From contig NC_003228.3 in NCBI RefSeq assembly GCF_000025985.1, positions 1,612,001 to 1,676,000 on the forward strand: a DNA stretch of 64,000 nucleotides, written 5' to 3'. Every line of letters starts with the position of its first letter. Position 1 is the stretch's first letter. This DNA is from Bacteroides fragilis NCTC 9343. Lineage in GTDB: Bacteria; Bacteroidota; Bacteroidia; Bacteroidales; Bacteroidaceae. Below, piece by piece: positions 43,749 through 52,651 of this stretch. Both the position numbers and the translations under genes were made by a program. A model generated the notes under the pieces. It was not told the origin of the DNA, did no database searches, and was given only the letters and a program-made list of their open reading frames with translations.

Positions 43749-44291
43749 ATGATTGAAAAAGTATTCAAAGTGGGTGATACAATCACCATCAAACGTACCT
43801 CACAAGCAGGTACTGGTTATCGTTACGCTTTAGTACGCCTGACCGGCGGAGTTGCCCTTGTAGAGGAATTGTCAGAAGATGCCGATACTCCGGGAGGAAC
43901 GTCTGTACAGTCTTTTATCTTCCGGTTTTTACAGCCGGGGCAGGTAGAGATTCAGTTTGCCTATTACCGTGACTCTGAGGAAGTGCTTTACGAAGATGTA
44001 TTCTCTTATGAGGTGGTTACTTCGGAGAAAGCGAACCCGATAATAGGGGGCTGGGGAGAATTCAAACCGTTGACGGATCAGGAGAAAGAGATATTCCGTA
44101 CTTGCATGACATTGAAGGGTGTGGACTATACTCCGCTTCTGGTTGCCAAGCAATTGGTAAGCGGATATAACTACCGCTTCATCTGTATGACTGAATCACT
44201 AATCCGCGAGCCCAAGTATGGTTTTGCCAAAGTCACTATTTATGCTCCGCTGAGAGGAGAACCCATATTAGAGAGTATTATAGAGTGTTGA
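43749..44291 (+). CDS. Double protease inhibitor: chagasin-like plus cystatin-like domains
   Basis: A 180-residue protein without a signal peptide. Residues 1-90 resemble the chagasin/I42 fold: GTGYRYALVRLTGG, the PGGTSVQSFIFRFLQPGQVE strands and an AYYRD turn. Residues 95-180 look like a cystatin: IIGGWGEF with the N-terminal GG, a helix, KQLVSGYNYRFIC matching QxVxG with the following strand, then GFAKVTIYAPLRGEP. Both families block papain-like cysteine proteases, so the two halves would give a two-headed inhibitor. Lack of a signal peptide points to protecting the cytoplasm, perhaps from the cell's own secreted C10-type proteases. It lies behind the TPR-AraC regulator with its own promoter. 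Confidence 0.7.
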   Translation: MIEKVFKVGDTITIKRTSQAGTGYRYALVRLTGGVALVEELSEDADTPGGTSVQSFIFRFLQPGQVEIQFAYYRDSEEVLYEDVFSYEVVTSEKANPIIGGWGEFKPLTDQEKEIFRTCMTLKGVDYTPLLVAKQLVSGYNYRFICMTESLIREPKYGFAKVTIYAPLRGEPILESIIEC

Positions 44292-44509
44292 CTCTGAACA
44301 GAGGAACCGAAAATCCATAATAGAGTAGGAACTTGATTTAAAAAGAAATAGTTATGAGTCAATTATATTTTTCGTCTAAGAAAAGGAATGATTGATGAAC
44401 AGCCATCCCGGACATTATACGTTAAAGTTCGGGCAAACCTAATAAGGTCTGCCGCTTCTTTCGCAGGAAGCGGTGGCACTATTGCAACCGAAGCTTCTTT
44501 TTGATGCCT
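44292..44509. other. Gap with a 13-codon ORF and a hairpin
   Basis: A tiny ORF at 44353-44394 (MSQLYFSSKKRND) follows a purine-rich stretch, and a hairpin CCGCTTC/GAAGCGG lies at 44452-44473, close to the end of the opposing ldhA gene. The hairpin may terminate the inhibitor transcript. The short ORF may be chance. Confidence 0.4.
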
Positions 44510-45520
44510 TTAGGCATTGCTCAACTTGACTTCGTTCACCAAAGGCTTCTGATTTTTGAAATCCCGTATATTCTCCAGAGTCGTTGCTGCGATGTTGGCC
44601 AGCGCTTCACGGGTAAAGAAAGCCTGATGGGAGGTTACGATTACATTATTGAACGACAGCAATCGTGCCAGTACATCGTCGTCGATGATACGGTCCGATT
44701 TGTCTTCATAGAAGTACTCGCTCTCCTCTTCATATACATCCAGTCCGGCCGAACCGATCTTTTTATTTTTCAGTCCCTCGATCAGTGCATTGGTGTGGAT
44801 CAGTTGTCCACGGCCGGTGTTGATGATCATTACGCCGTCTTTCATCTTACTGATGGAGTAGTCGTTGATCAGATACTTGGTCTGCTCCGTGAGGGGGCAG
44901 TGTAGTGAGATGATGTCCGAACTGTGATACAACTCGTCGAGTGTGGTGTATACTATTTGATTCTCTCTGGCAAAGTTGTAATCCGGATAAAGGTCATACG
45001 CCAGTATGTTCATGCCGAACCCTTTTAATATATGTATCAGTATTTTGGCTATCTTTCCCGTACCGATGATACCGGCTGTCTTTCCATGCATATCGAAGCC
45101 TAACAGTCCGTGCAGTGAAAAGTTTCCATCCCGGGTGCGCCATGATGCCCGTGGAATTTTCCGGTTGAGCGAGAGCATCAGTGCCACTGTATATTCGGCT
45201 ACTGCGTATGGAGAATAGGCAGGAACACGAACAACGGTTACACCGTTGTCGGCTGCAGCTTTCAAGTCTACATTATTATAACCAGCACAACGAAGGGCGA
45301 GTAGTTTTACTCCGTTGGCAGCCATTGTTCTGATTACTTCGGCATCTGCGGTATCGTTGACAAAGATGCAGACGGCATCCACTCCCTGAGTCAGCAATAC
45401 GTTGTGTCGGTTCAGATGACCTTTGAAAAATCGGAGTTCGAATCCGAATTCCTTGTTTTTCTCGTTGAAGGAAGCTTCATCATAAGGTTTGGTACCAAAA
45501 AATGCGATTGTATATGCCAT
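44510..45520 (-). CDS. ldhA: D-lactate dehydrogenase (2-hydroxyacid dehydrogenase family)
   Basis: Reduces pyruvate to D-lactate with NADH. The 336-residue protein begins YTIAFFGTKPYDEASF. It has the NAD-binding segment TAGIIGTGKIAKILIHIL, the catalytic Arg in INTGRGQLIHT, Glu in LDVYEEESEYFYEDKSDR, and the His in VTSHQAFFTREAL. The DKSDR and FNNV segments are typical of LdhA. A fermentation step; monocistronic, with a TATTTTTG box on the minus strand at 45675-45682 giving a long leader. Confidence 0.92.
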   Translation of the reverse strand: MAYTIAFFGTKPYDEASFNEKNKEFGFELRFFKGHLNRHNVLLTQGVDAVCIFVNDTADAEVIRTMAANGVKLLALRCAGYNNVDLKAAADNGVTVVRVPAYSPYAVAEYTVALMLSLNRKIPRASWRTRDGNFSLHGLLGFDMHGKTAGIIGTGKIAKILIHILKGFGMNILAYDLYPDYNFARENQIVYTTLDELYHSSDIISLHCPLTEQTKYLINDYSISKMKDGVMIINTGRGQLIHTNALIEGLKNKKIGSAGLDVYEEESEYFYEDKSDRIIDDDVLARLLSFNNVIVTSHQAFFTREALANIAATTLENIRDFKNQKPLVNEVKLSNA

Positions 45521-45706
45521 AATTTTCTTATTTTACATTCTATAATAATAGAACGTTTATGGGGAGAGTAATGTTTGTGTCCGGGGGCGGCATTTCTTTC
45601 TCCGGATTCTTATTCGTTTCAGTAGAAACAGTTTGTGTTTTCAATTAATTTGTTTGTGAAATGGAAATTAGGTGCACAAAAATATTCGTCATGTGCAATA
45701 TTATTG

Positions 45707-45714
45707 TACCTTTG
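45707..45714 (+). promoter_or_regulatory. -7 box of the FadL-type gene
   Basis: TACCTTTG, 28 bases before the ATG at 45743. No matching -33 TTTG at the usual distance. Confidence 0.6.
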
Positions 45715-45742
45715 CGCCCGAAATAACTTAAAAAAGATTTAG

Positions 45743-47248
45743 ATGAGAAAATTATTCTTGATTAGCATCGGGTTGCTAATCGTTTCAACTTCAACTTTTG
45801 CGGGAGGTCTCCTGACGAATACCAATCAGCACGTATTGTTTTTGAGAATGTTGGCTCGTGATGCTTCTACACAAATTGACGCGGTATATTCCAATCCGGC
45901 GGGTGTGGCTTTCATGGAAAACGGCTTTCACTTGTCACTCAACGGACAGAGTGCGTTCCAGACAAGAACTATCACTTCTACTTTCGCTCCGTTTGCAGGG
46001 TTTGGAGGAAACGCTACCAAAGTATATAAAGGAGAAGCTTCGGCTCCGTTCATTCCCAGTGTATTTGCAGTATATAAGAAGGATAAGTGGGCATTTTCGG
46101 GGAATTTTGCGGTAACCGGTGGTGGCGGTAAGGCTACTTTTAATGAAGGGCTGGGTTCATTTGAGTCATTGGTATCTGTAGTACCCGGCATGTTGGTAGC
46201 TGCGGGCAATGAAATGGTGGATAAAGGTGTTCTGCCGATTAACATTTTTAATGGAACCAATAAATACTCTGTTGACAGCTACATGCGTGGTAAGCAAATG
46301 ATTTTTGGCCTTCAGCTGGGTGCCACATATAGAATCACAGATTACTTGTCTGCATTTGCCGGTGTGCGTATGAACTACGTAAGCAATGGTTACGAAGGAC
46401 ACATTCGTAACATTGAGGCTAACATCGGTGGTGGAGAAATGGTAAACGTGAATAAGTATTTCAGTGATTATGCCAAGCAGGCCAGAACAGCCGCAGATGC
46501 TTATCTGGCTGCAAATGATCTGGCTAATTATGCAAAATATGATGCCATTGCAAAAGAAGCAACCAAGGTTGCCGGACTGACGGCCGATAAAGAACTGGAT
46601 TGTGACCAAACCGGTTGGGGAGTAACTCCTATTCTGGGTCTGGACTTTAAGATGAATAAATGGAACATCGGTGTGAAATACGAGTTTAACACCAAATTGA
46701 ATGTAGAGAACAAGACCCGTATAGATAATACAGGACTGTTTGCGAATGGGGTAAATACTCCGCATGACATTCCGGCTCTGCTGACAGTAGGTGTTTCTTA
46801 TGAAATTCTTCCTGTACTTCGTGCTTCAGTTGGCTATCATCATTTCTTCGATACCAATGCACGTATGGCCGATGCTAAAGATCCTGTGACCGGTCAGACT
46901 ATGGGCAAACAGCATTTCATCAAACAGGGTACCAACGAGTATCTGGGAGGTATCGAATGGGATGTGTGTAAATGGGCTCAGGTAAGTGCCGGTATGCAAC
47001 GTACCAAATATGGTGTGGGTGATAATTATCAGAGTGATATGAGTTTTGCAGTCAGCTCTTATTCATACGGTTTCGGTGCCGGATTCGATATTGCGAAGAA
47101 CCTGAAATTGAATGTCGCTTATTTCTGGACCGATTACGATAAATATACAAAAGAGACTCCTAACTATGGGGGTACCGGAATCGCCGGAAAAGATGTCTTC
47201 ACCCGTACCAACAAAGTGTTCGGTATCGGTCTCGACTATAAGTTCTGA
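45743..47248 (+). CDS. OmpP1/FadL/TodX-family outer-membrane protein
   Basis: A 501-residue outer-membrane beta-barrel with a signal peptide (cleaved near STFAGG). FadL-type features include the early DAVYSNPAGVAFMENG hatch segment, GVRMNYVSNGYEG and a C-terminal aromatic residue (GLDYKF) for barrel assembly. Such proteins bring long-chain fatty acids or other hydrophobic compounds across the outer membrane; the substrate here is unknown. A helical insert rich in Ala (about residues 240-285) is larger than in E. coli FadL. A terminator follows. Confidence 0.88.
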   Translation: MRKLFLISIGLLIVSTSTFAGGLLTNTNQHVLFLRMLARDASTQIDAVYSNPAGVAFMENGFHLSLNGQSAFQTRTITSTFAPFAGFGGNATKVYKGEASAPFIPSVFAVYKKDKWAFSGNFAVTGGGGKATFNEGLGSFESLVSVVPGMLVAAGNEMVDKGVLPINIFNGTNKYSVDSYMRGKQMIFGLQLGATYRITDYLSAFAGVRMNYVSNGYEGHIRNIEANIGGGEMVNVNKYFSDYAKQARTAADAYLAANDLANYAKYDAIAKEATKVAGLTADKELDCDQTGWGVTPILGLDFKMNKWNIGVKYEFNTKLNVENKTRIDNTGLFANGVNTPHDIPALLTVGVSYEILPVLRASVGYHHFFDTNARMADAKDPVTGQTMGKQHFIKQGTNEYLGGIEWDVCKWAQVSAGMQRTKYGVGDNYQSDMSFAVSSYSYGFGAGFDIAKNLKLNVAYFWTDYDKYTKETPNYGGTGIAGKDVFTRTNKVFGIGLDYKF

Positions 47249-47287
47249 TGCAACCCTTATAGGCTAATCTTTATTTATATAAACCTC

Positions 47288-47330
47288 AAAAAGGGATCGG
47301 ATAGACTAAATTATCCGGTCCCTTTTTTTG
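47288..47330 (+). terminator. Terminator after the FadL-type gene
   Basis: AAAGGGATCGGATA pairs with TATCCGGTCCCTTT with one G-U, followed by a run of T. Its T-run supplies the TTTG -33 box of the next promoter. Confidence 0.85.
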
Positions 47331-47358
47331 ATATACTGCTTAATTAAATTTATCTTTG
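47327..47358 (+). promoter_or_regulatory. Promoter of the broken propeller lipoprotein gene
   Basis: TTTG at 47327-47330, 20 bases, TATCTTTG at 47351-47358, about 20 bases before the ATG. Confidence 0.7.
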
Positions 47359-47378
47359 TTTTTCTAATCCCGCAAGAT

Positions 47379-48530
47379 ATGAAAAACACATTTATTCTTT
47401 TCCTCGTTGCTCTGAGCTTTGTTTGCAGCTCTTGTAATCGGACTCCCTCTGTGGAAGAGCCCGATGTTCTGAAAGTAGAGTTGAAGGAAACTCCTGTTTC
47501 TGTTTCCGATTTCTTTTCTAAAGTTGAAGTGATTCCGTTGGAAACTTCGGACAGTTGTCTGCTGGCCAGAATCTTGAGAGTACGGGTTTCCGGGGATACT
47601 ACTTATATATTGACTCAGGATTATCCCACCTTCAGGCATATCACGTTGATGGCTTTTGACAAGAAGGGGAACTACCTTCGTTCTATCGGGCGAGTAGGAC
47701 AGGGTCCCGGTGAATATTCACAGGTTTATGATGCCGTTATTAGTGAGCAGCGGAACCGGGTATATATGTTATCTCCTTTCGGATCGATGTATACCTATCG
47801 TTTGGATGGTTCGTTTATAGACAGAAAGATATTGCCGCAGAAAATGAACTTTCAGGAGATTGGACTGACTCCGGATGGCGATCTGCTGACGTGGTCGGCG
47901 CAGAACAAGGATGACGGGGCTTGTATCATGCGGTTGGATGCCGATTCGGCGAAGTTGATCAATGAGTTCTAGTCCGATGATTTCTGGTTGAACTGGGCTT
48001 GTAGGGATATGTTCTATTCCTATCAGGGCAAAGCTTACTTTGCTCCCGCTTTTTATGAAGAGGTCTACGAACTTACGAGCGATAGCTTCCGTGTAGCCTA
48101 TCGCTGGGATATGGGAGAACAGAATATAAATATAGCACAATATCATTTCAATTCGAATCCGGACACACGCAGGGAGGAGGACAGGCGGCTGAACGAATAT
48201 CGTGAAACCGGTAAAATAGCCTTTAATTTCACCAATCAGTACCAAAACGGAAAGTACTATTATGCTCAATTGCTCAGCTTGGCATCCAAGCCCAAATGGA
48301 AATACACAAATCTTTTTTATCGTAAAAAGGATGGAGCTGTCTTCTATTTTGAGAAGACACGAGAGGGTATCCGAATCGATCCGGAAGTGTTAACCGAGGA
48401 TTTTATGCTTTGTATCGTTCCGACAGAAGAGCTGGAGAATTATAAAAGTATCCTTCCCGAGGAAGAATATCGGGTGCTGAGTAAAAGGGTGGAAGATGAT
48501 AATCCCTGTGTGGTGAAATTTTATTTTTAG
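47379..48530 (+). pseudogene. Six-bladed-propeller lipoprotein interrupted by one TAG
   Basis: The reading frame runs 383 codons from ATG (47379) to TAG (48528) with a single in-frame TAG at 47970-47972. The N-terminal part has a lipobox CSSC and the family pattern IPLETSDSCLLARILRV and GNYLRSIGRVGQGPGEYSQV. After the stop, the same frame continues SDDFWLNWACRDMFYSYQGK to a normal C-terminus. This is the Bacteroides '6-bladed beta-propeller' lipoprotein type (about 380 residues). Promoter and the rest of the frame are intact, so the break is recent, a sequencing error, or a tolerated stop. If real, only 197 residues are made. Confidence 0.8.
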
Positions 48531-48564
48531 CCCCATCTCCGTAGGGTAACAACAGAGACGGGGC
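48530..48564. terminator. Hairpin between converging genes
   Basis: GCCCCATCTC (48530-48539) pairs with GAGACGGGGC (48555-48564) with one mismatch. It overlaps the last base of the propeller gene's stop codon and lies between two converging genes. Confidence 0.6.
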
Positions 48565-48618
48565 AAGGTTCGTCCTTAGACTTTTTTTACGTTAGAGTTC
48601 GGAGAGATTTATAAAAAG

Positions 48619-49908
48619 TTAGAACGAATATTGTACCAATGCATTCATACGGTTGGCATGGCGGGTATTGCTGCTGAAGTCTGTGCGCCAGCCCCTTAGA
48701 TATTCGGCACCTACCTGCAAGTTGCTGGTTACATTCCAGAACAGGTTGGCTACCAGGTATTGGCCTTTCCGGTACATATCGGGCTCGTCGCTCGGATAGG
48801 TATGTTCCGAATAAAGACGTGACAGACTGTAAGTGCCCGATACAAAGACGTTTTTGCTGATGTTATATTGCAGCCCGGCGAACCATCCCAACATGGGGAG
48901 CGTCTGCATACGCCCTTCTTTCTCCGGATTGGGAACGATATCCACATTCAGGTTACTCAAATCATTCAGATATTGTCCGATTCCTTTTCCGTAATTCACC
49001 TGTCCGTATACCTGCCATTTCGGAGTTACGTTGAAGGAAGTCGAAGCCTGAAGGCCGTATCCGGCTTTTGAATGTGCCTTGTTGTCCACAGAACTCGAGT
49101 AAGTCATGCTGCGTACGATGGCGGCCAGTTTCAGGTGGCTGTTGGCATTCCAGTTATACTGTGCTGAAGCGGTAAAGTCCGGCATACGCTGGGTGTTGAT
49201 GGTAAGATACTGGTTCGTGGTACCGTCTACCGAAGGCATTTCGACACCGACGCCGAATTTCCAATTTTTCAGTTTGTCACACATGTAGCTCAATTGGGTG
49301 GTACGATAGAAAGCTGAGCCGTTAGGGCCGGCGAAGTCGATGGTGGGCGGTAGGGCGGCCAGGTCCATAAAGTTACCATAACTGTATCCCAGGGTAAAGC
49401 CGAGGAAGGTGGCATAAGCATTTTGCAGTTCGAAGGTTTTTCCGTCTCCACGGAAGTTTGCAGCGGTGTAAACAACGAAATCCCCTAAACGTTTGGTATG
49501 TCCCACCAGCTTCAGGAAGAGGGTGGAAGTGCTGATATCCATCTGGAACTGGTTGCGGGCACGGTCGGCAGAACCTTTGTTGGGGATCAGTGCCGGATAG
49601 AAATCCACATCCTTCACAATACCTCCGAAGTCATATTCGGCAGTTGCCCGGACATATCCACCAATACCCAGTGCGAATTTTCCTTGTCGGTCGGTCAGTA
49701 CAAAGCGTGGAGCCTTCGGTTCGTGGAAACGCGGGAGGCGTGTTTCGTTCATTATCCGGATAATCTCGTCTCCGGCTTTGTTTGTCGATACAAACATCAC
49801 GGAGTTCGGTTCTTCATCTTCGATGATTACTTTTTTCTGGGCATGTGCCGCTACAGGCAAGAGTCCCAGTCCGAGTAGCATAGCTACAGATCTAAAAAAT
49901 GTTTTCAT
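48619..49908 (-). CDS. DcaP-type trimeric outer-membrane porin
   Basis: A 429-residue protein with a signal peptide (MKTFFRSVAMLLGLGLLPVA, ending AHAQ). An N-terminal periplasmic stretch of about 60 residues precedes a barrel with GKFALGIGGYVRATAEYDF, RNQFQMDISTSTLFLKL, GLTLGYSYGNFMDL-like strands and a C-terminal Phe (ALVQYSF). This matches the DcaP family, which forms trimeric channels for anionic solutes. The gene stands alone on the minus strand. The substrate is unknown. Confidence 0.78.
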   Translation of the reverse strand: MKTFFRSVAMLLGLGLLPVAAHAQKKVIIEDEEPNSVMFVSTNKAGDEIIRIMNETRLPRFHEPKAPRFVLTDRQGKFALGIGGYVRATAEYDFGGIVKDVDFYPALIPNKGSADRARNQFQMDISTSTLFLKLVGHTKRLGDFVVYTAANFRGDGKTFELQNAYATFLGFTLGYSYGNFMDLAALPPTIDFAGPNGSAFYRTTQLSYMCDKLKNWKFGVGVEMPSVDGTTNQYLTINTQRMPDFTASAQYNWNANSHLKLAAIVRSMTYSSSVDNKAHSKAGYGLQASTSFNVTPKWQVYGQVNYGKGIGQYLNDLSNLNVDIVPNPEKEGRMQTLPMLGWFAGLQYNISKNVFVSGTYSLSRLYSEHTYPSDEPDMYRKGQYLVANLFWNVTSNLQVGAEYLRGWRTDFSSNTRHANRMNALVQYSF

Positions 49909-50071
49909 TATAAGTTAAGTTTTAGGTGAATTGCCCTATTGAACAACTTAAATGGGAAATGGTTGAGGGGGCGAGGGAAAAATCGCCAAATTATGCGGAA
50001 GAATTGCTATAGCATAGACCGTTTAAAATGCGAATCTTTGCATATTCGATAATTAGAAAGGAAAAAGAGCA

Positions 50072-50575
50072 ATGGAAAAGATGAATATTACCCATAAGAT
50101 AGTGGCTATGCAGCCCGAACTGGAGCATTTTGCGTATAAATTGACTGCCGACAGGGAGTCGGCCAATGATCTGGTACAGGATTGTCTGTTGAAGGCATTG
50201 GACAACAAAGAGAAATTTGTGCATACCCAGAATTTCAAGGGATGGATGTATACCATCATGCGCAATATCTTTATCAATAATTACCGTAAGTCATTGCGCG
50301 AAGTAGACATGACCGACTCTACTTATAATCTCTATGCACAAACCATGACGGAAGGCGAGGAAGGGAACCGGTTTGAGACGATCTACGACCTGAAGGAGCT
50401 CTACAAAGTGATTAATGCCGTTCCCGAAGACCTGAAGAAGCCTTTTATGATGTTCGTGGCTGGGTTCAAGTATCGTGAGATAGCCGAGAAGATGGATTTA
50501 CCGGTAGGGACTATCAAGAGCCGTCTGTTCCTGATCCGTAAAAGATTGCAGCAGGATTTGAAAGATTTCTCGTAA
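50072..50575 (+). CDS. ECF-type RNA polymerase sigma factor
   Basis: A 167-residue sigma-70 family ECF factor. Region 2 has YKLTADRESANDLVQDCLLK and FKGWMYTIMRNIFINNYRK; region 4 has VPEDLKKPFMMFVAGFKYRE with IAEKMDLPVGTIKSRLFLIR. No anti-sigma gene is adjacent, so it may be controlled by its own expression or by a distant partner. Converging inverted repeats follow about 50 bases downstream. Confidence 0.9.
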   Translation: MEKMNITHKIVAMQPELEHFAYKLTADRESANDLVQDCLLKALDNKEKFVHTQNFKGWMYTIMRNIFINNYRKSLREVDMTDSTYNLYAQTMTEGEEGNRFETIYDLKELYKVINAVPEDLKKPFMMFVAGFKYREIAEKMDLPVGTIKSRLFLIRKRLQQDLKDFS

Positions 50576-50626
50576 AGGATAACGGTTTAGGCACGTTAAG
50601 TGATCATTGTATGATGTCCTATTCTG

Positions 50627-50693
50627 ACGGGGCATTACATTATATGTTATTCCGATAACAATATATGTAATGCCCCGTTACATATATTGTTAT
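50627..50693. repeat. Two overlapping, mutually exclusive hairpins
   Basis: Hairpin 1 pairs ACGGGGCATTACAT (50627-50640) with ATGTAATGCCCCGT (50665-50678). Hairpin 2 pairs ATAACAATATATGTAA (50655-50670) with its perfect complement at 50678-50693, loop of 7. Both need 50665-50670, so only one can form at a time. Hairpin 2 ends directly at the -33 box of the next promoter. Confidence 0.8.
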
Positions 50694-50724
50694 TTTGTCG
50701 ATTAAAAAAGAATTGTTACCTTTG
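50694..50724 (+). promoter_or_regulatory. Promoter of the queuosine operon
   Basis: TTTG at 50694-50697, exactly 19 bases, TACCTTTG at 50717-50724. Transcription should start near 50731, so the riboswitch candidate lies in the leader. Confidence 0.82.
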
Positions 50725-50758
50725 CCGCCCGAAAACGTATGATGCCGTGAATAACGGT

Positions 50759-50791
50759 CGTGTATTCTAGAACACCACGTAAAAAACAGGA
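50759..50791 (+). promoter_or_regulatory. Candidate preQ1-I riboswitch
   Basis: CGTG (50759-50762) pairs with CACG (50776-50779); between them lies TATTCTAGAACAC, and the A-rich tail TAAAAAACAGG follows (50780-50790). The order stem, TTCTAG, ACACC, stem, AAAAAAC is that of preQ1 class I aptamers. CAGGA just before the ATG would be both pseudoknot strand and ribosome-binding site, so preQ1 would block translation. The gene behind it is a queuosine precursor transporter, the expected target. Confidence 0.6.
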
Positions 50792-50794
50792 ATT

Positions 50795-51475
50795 ATGAAA
50801 GAAAAAGTATCCGTACCCTTCATGTTGCTCGGCATTCTGTTCAATGTTTGCCTGATTGCAGCCAATCTTCTTGAAACCAAAGTTATTCAGGTAGGCAGTA
50901 TCACTGTTACTGCCGGATTGCTGGTATTTCCCATCTCTTACATTATCAACGACTGTATAGCCGAAGTATGGGGGTTCAAAAAAGCCCGTTTGATTATCTG
51001 GAGTGGCTTTGCCATGAACTTCTTTGTAGTAGCCCTCGGACTGATTGCCGTGGCATTGCCGGCGGCCCCTTTCTGGGAAGGCGAACAGCATTTTGATTTT
51101 GTATTCGGCATGGCCCCCCGTATCGTAGTAGCCAGTCTGCTGGCTTTTCTGGTCGGTTCGTTCCTCAATGCCTACGTCATGAGTAAAATGAAAGTGGCCA
51201 GTGGCGGACGTAACTTTTCCTCCCGTGCCATTTGGTCGACGATGGTGGGAGAAACTGCCGACTCACTGATTTTCTTCCCCATAGCATTCGGAGGACTGAT
51301 TGCCTGGCCGGAACTGCTGGTGATGATGGGTACTCAAATCGTACTGAAGTCTCTCTACGAAGTGATTATTCTTCCGATTACCATCCGTGTCGTGAAAGCC
51401 GTTAAGCGAATTGACGGAAGCGATGTCTACGATACGGACATCTCCTACAATGTACTGAAGGTAAAGGATATCTGA
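50795..51475 (+). CDS. yhhQ: Queuosine precursor transporter
   Basis: A 226-residue inner-membrane protein of the YhhQ/VUT family with about six helices (MLLGILFNVCLIAANLLETK, GLLVFPISYIINDCIAEVWG, SSRAIWSTMVGETADSLIFF). YhhQ takes up preQ0/preQ1 for making queuosine in tRNA. The characteristic segment FPISYIINDCIAEVWGFKKA is present. queC and queF follow within 36 and 13 bases, forming one operon for salvage plus synthesis. A preQ1 riboswitch candidate lies in the leader. Confidence 0.92.
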   Translation: MKEKVSVPFMLLGILFNVCLIAANLLETKVIQVGSITVTAGLLVFPISYIINDCIAEVWGFKKARLIIWSGFAMNFFVVALGLIAVALPAAPFWEGEQHFDFVFGMAPRIVVASLLAFLVGSFLNAYVMSKMKVASGGRNFSSRAIWSTMVGETADSLIFFPIAFGGLIAWPELLVMMGTQIVLKSLYEVIILPITIRVVKAVKRIDGSDVYDTDISYNVLKVKDI

Positions 51476-51510
51476 TAGGAGAATTTAAAACAACATTTTC
51501 AAGAATATAA

Positions 51511-52173
51511 ATGATGAAAAATGATTCAGCAGTAGTCCTGTTCAGTGGTGGACAGGATTCGACAACGTGTCTCTTCTGGGCGAAGAAACACTTTAAGAAA
51601 GTATATGCGCTCAGTTTCCTGTACGGGCAGAAGCATGCACACGAAGTGGAGTTGGCCCGGGGAATAGCCGAAAGGGCAGGAGTGGAATTTCATGTAATGG
51701 ATACCTCTTTTATCGGAAGCCTTGGCAGCAATTCATTGACAGATACCAGTATCTCGATGGACGAAGACAAGCCCAAAGATTCATTTCCGAATACTTTTGT
51801 GCCGGGACGCAACCTGTTTTTCCTGAGCATTGCCGCTGTCTTTGCTCGTGAGCAGGGAGCTTTCCATCTGGTTACGGGAGTTTCACAGACCGATTATAGC
51901 GGTTATCCCGATTGCCGGGATTCGTTCATCAAGTCGCTGAATGTCACCTTGAACCTGGCGATGGATGAACAGTTCGTCATTCACACTCCGTTGATGTGGA
52001 TCGATAAAGCCGAAACCTGGGCGCTGGCGGACGAACTCGGTGTGTTCGATCTTGTGCGGAACGAGACACTGACCTGTTACAACGGGATTCCCGCCGACGG
52101 ATGCGGACATTGTCCGGCATGTAAGTTACGCAAACAGGGACTGGAAGAGTATTTAAGTAAAAGAAACCGTTAA
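51511..52173 (+). CDS. queC: 7-cyano-7-deazaguanine synthase
   Basis: Makes preQ0 from 7-carboxy-7-deazaguanine, ammonia and ATP. The 220-residue protein has the PP-loop [20 protein letters not shown] and the zinc-binding Cys cluster [20 protein letters not shown], both diagnostic. The double ATG allows a start at 51511 or 51514. It acts upstream of QueF in the same operon. Confidence 0.95.
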   Translation: MMKNDSAVVLFSGGQDSTTCLFWAKKHFKKVYALSFLYGQKHAHEVELARGIAERAGVEFHVMDTSFIGSLGSNSLTDTSISMDEDKPKDSFPNTFVPGRNLFFLSIAAVFAREQGAFHLVTGVSQTDYSGYPDCRDSFIKSLNVTLNLAMDEQFVIHTPLMWIDKAETWALADELGVFDLVRNETLTCYNGIPADGCGHCPACKLRKQGLEEYLSKRNR

Positions 52174-52186
52174 TTATTAATAGATT

Positions 52187-52642
52187 ATGACCGAATTGAA
52201 AGAGCAGCTTTCTTTGTTGGGAAGAAAGACCGAATATAAGCAGGATTATGCTCCCGAGGTATTGGAAGCCTTCGATAACAAACATCCTGAGAATGATTAC
52301 TGGGTACGTTTCAACTGTCCGGAGTTTACCAGCCTATGCCCCATAACCGGACAGCCGGATTTTGCGGAAATACGTATCAGCTACCTGCCCGATGTGAAGA
52401 TGGTGGAGAGTAAGAGCCTCAAACTTTATCTGTTCAGTTTCCGCAATCACGGTGCCTTTCACGAAGACTGCGTAAACATAATCATGAAAGATCTGATCCG
52501 CCTGATGGATCCTAAATACATTGAAGTGACCGGCATCTTCACCCCTCGTGGCGGCATTTCGATTTATCCGTATGCCAATTACGGTCGTCCGGGGACGAAA
52601 TACGAAGAGATGGCAATCCACCGGTTGATGAATCATGAATAG
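52187..52642 (+). CDS. queF: NADPH-dependent 7-cyano-7-deazaguanine reductase
   Basis: Reduces preQ0 to preQ1. The 151-residue unimodular form has the active-site Cys in [16 protein letters not shown], the QueF motif [20 protein letters not shown], and the C-terminal [13 protein letters not shown]. It follows queC by 13 bases and completes the transporter-queC-queF set. rlmH converges on it. Confidence 0.95.
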   Translation: MTELKEQLSLLGRKTEYKQDYAPEVLEAFDNKHPENDYWVRFNCPEFTSLCPITGQPDFAEIRISYLPDVKMVESKSLKLYLFSFRNHGAFHEDCVNIIMKDLIRLMDPKYIEVTGIFTPRGGISIYPYANYGRPGTKYEEMAIHRLMNHE

Positions 52643-52651
52643 GGGATGACC

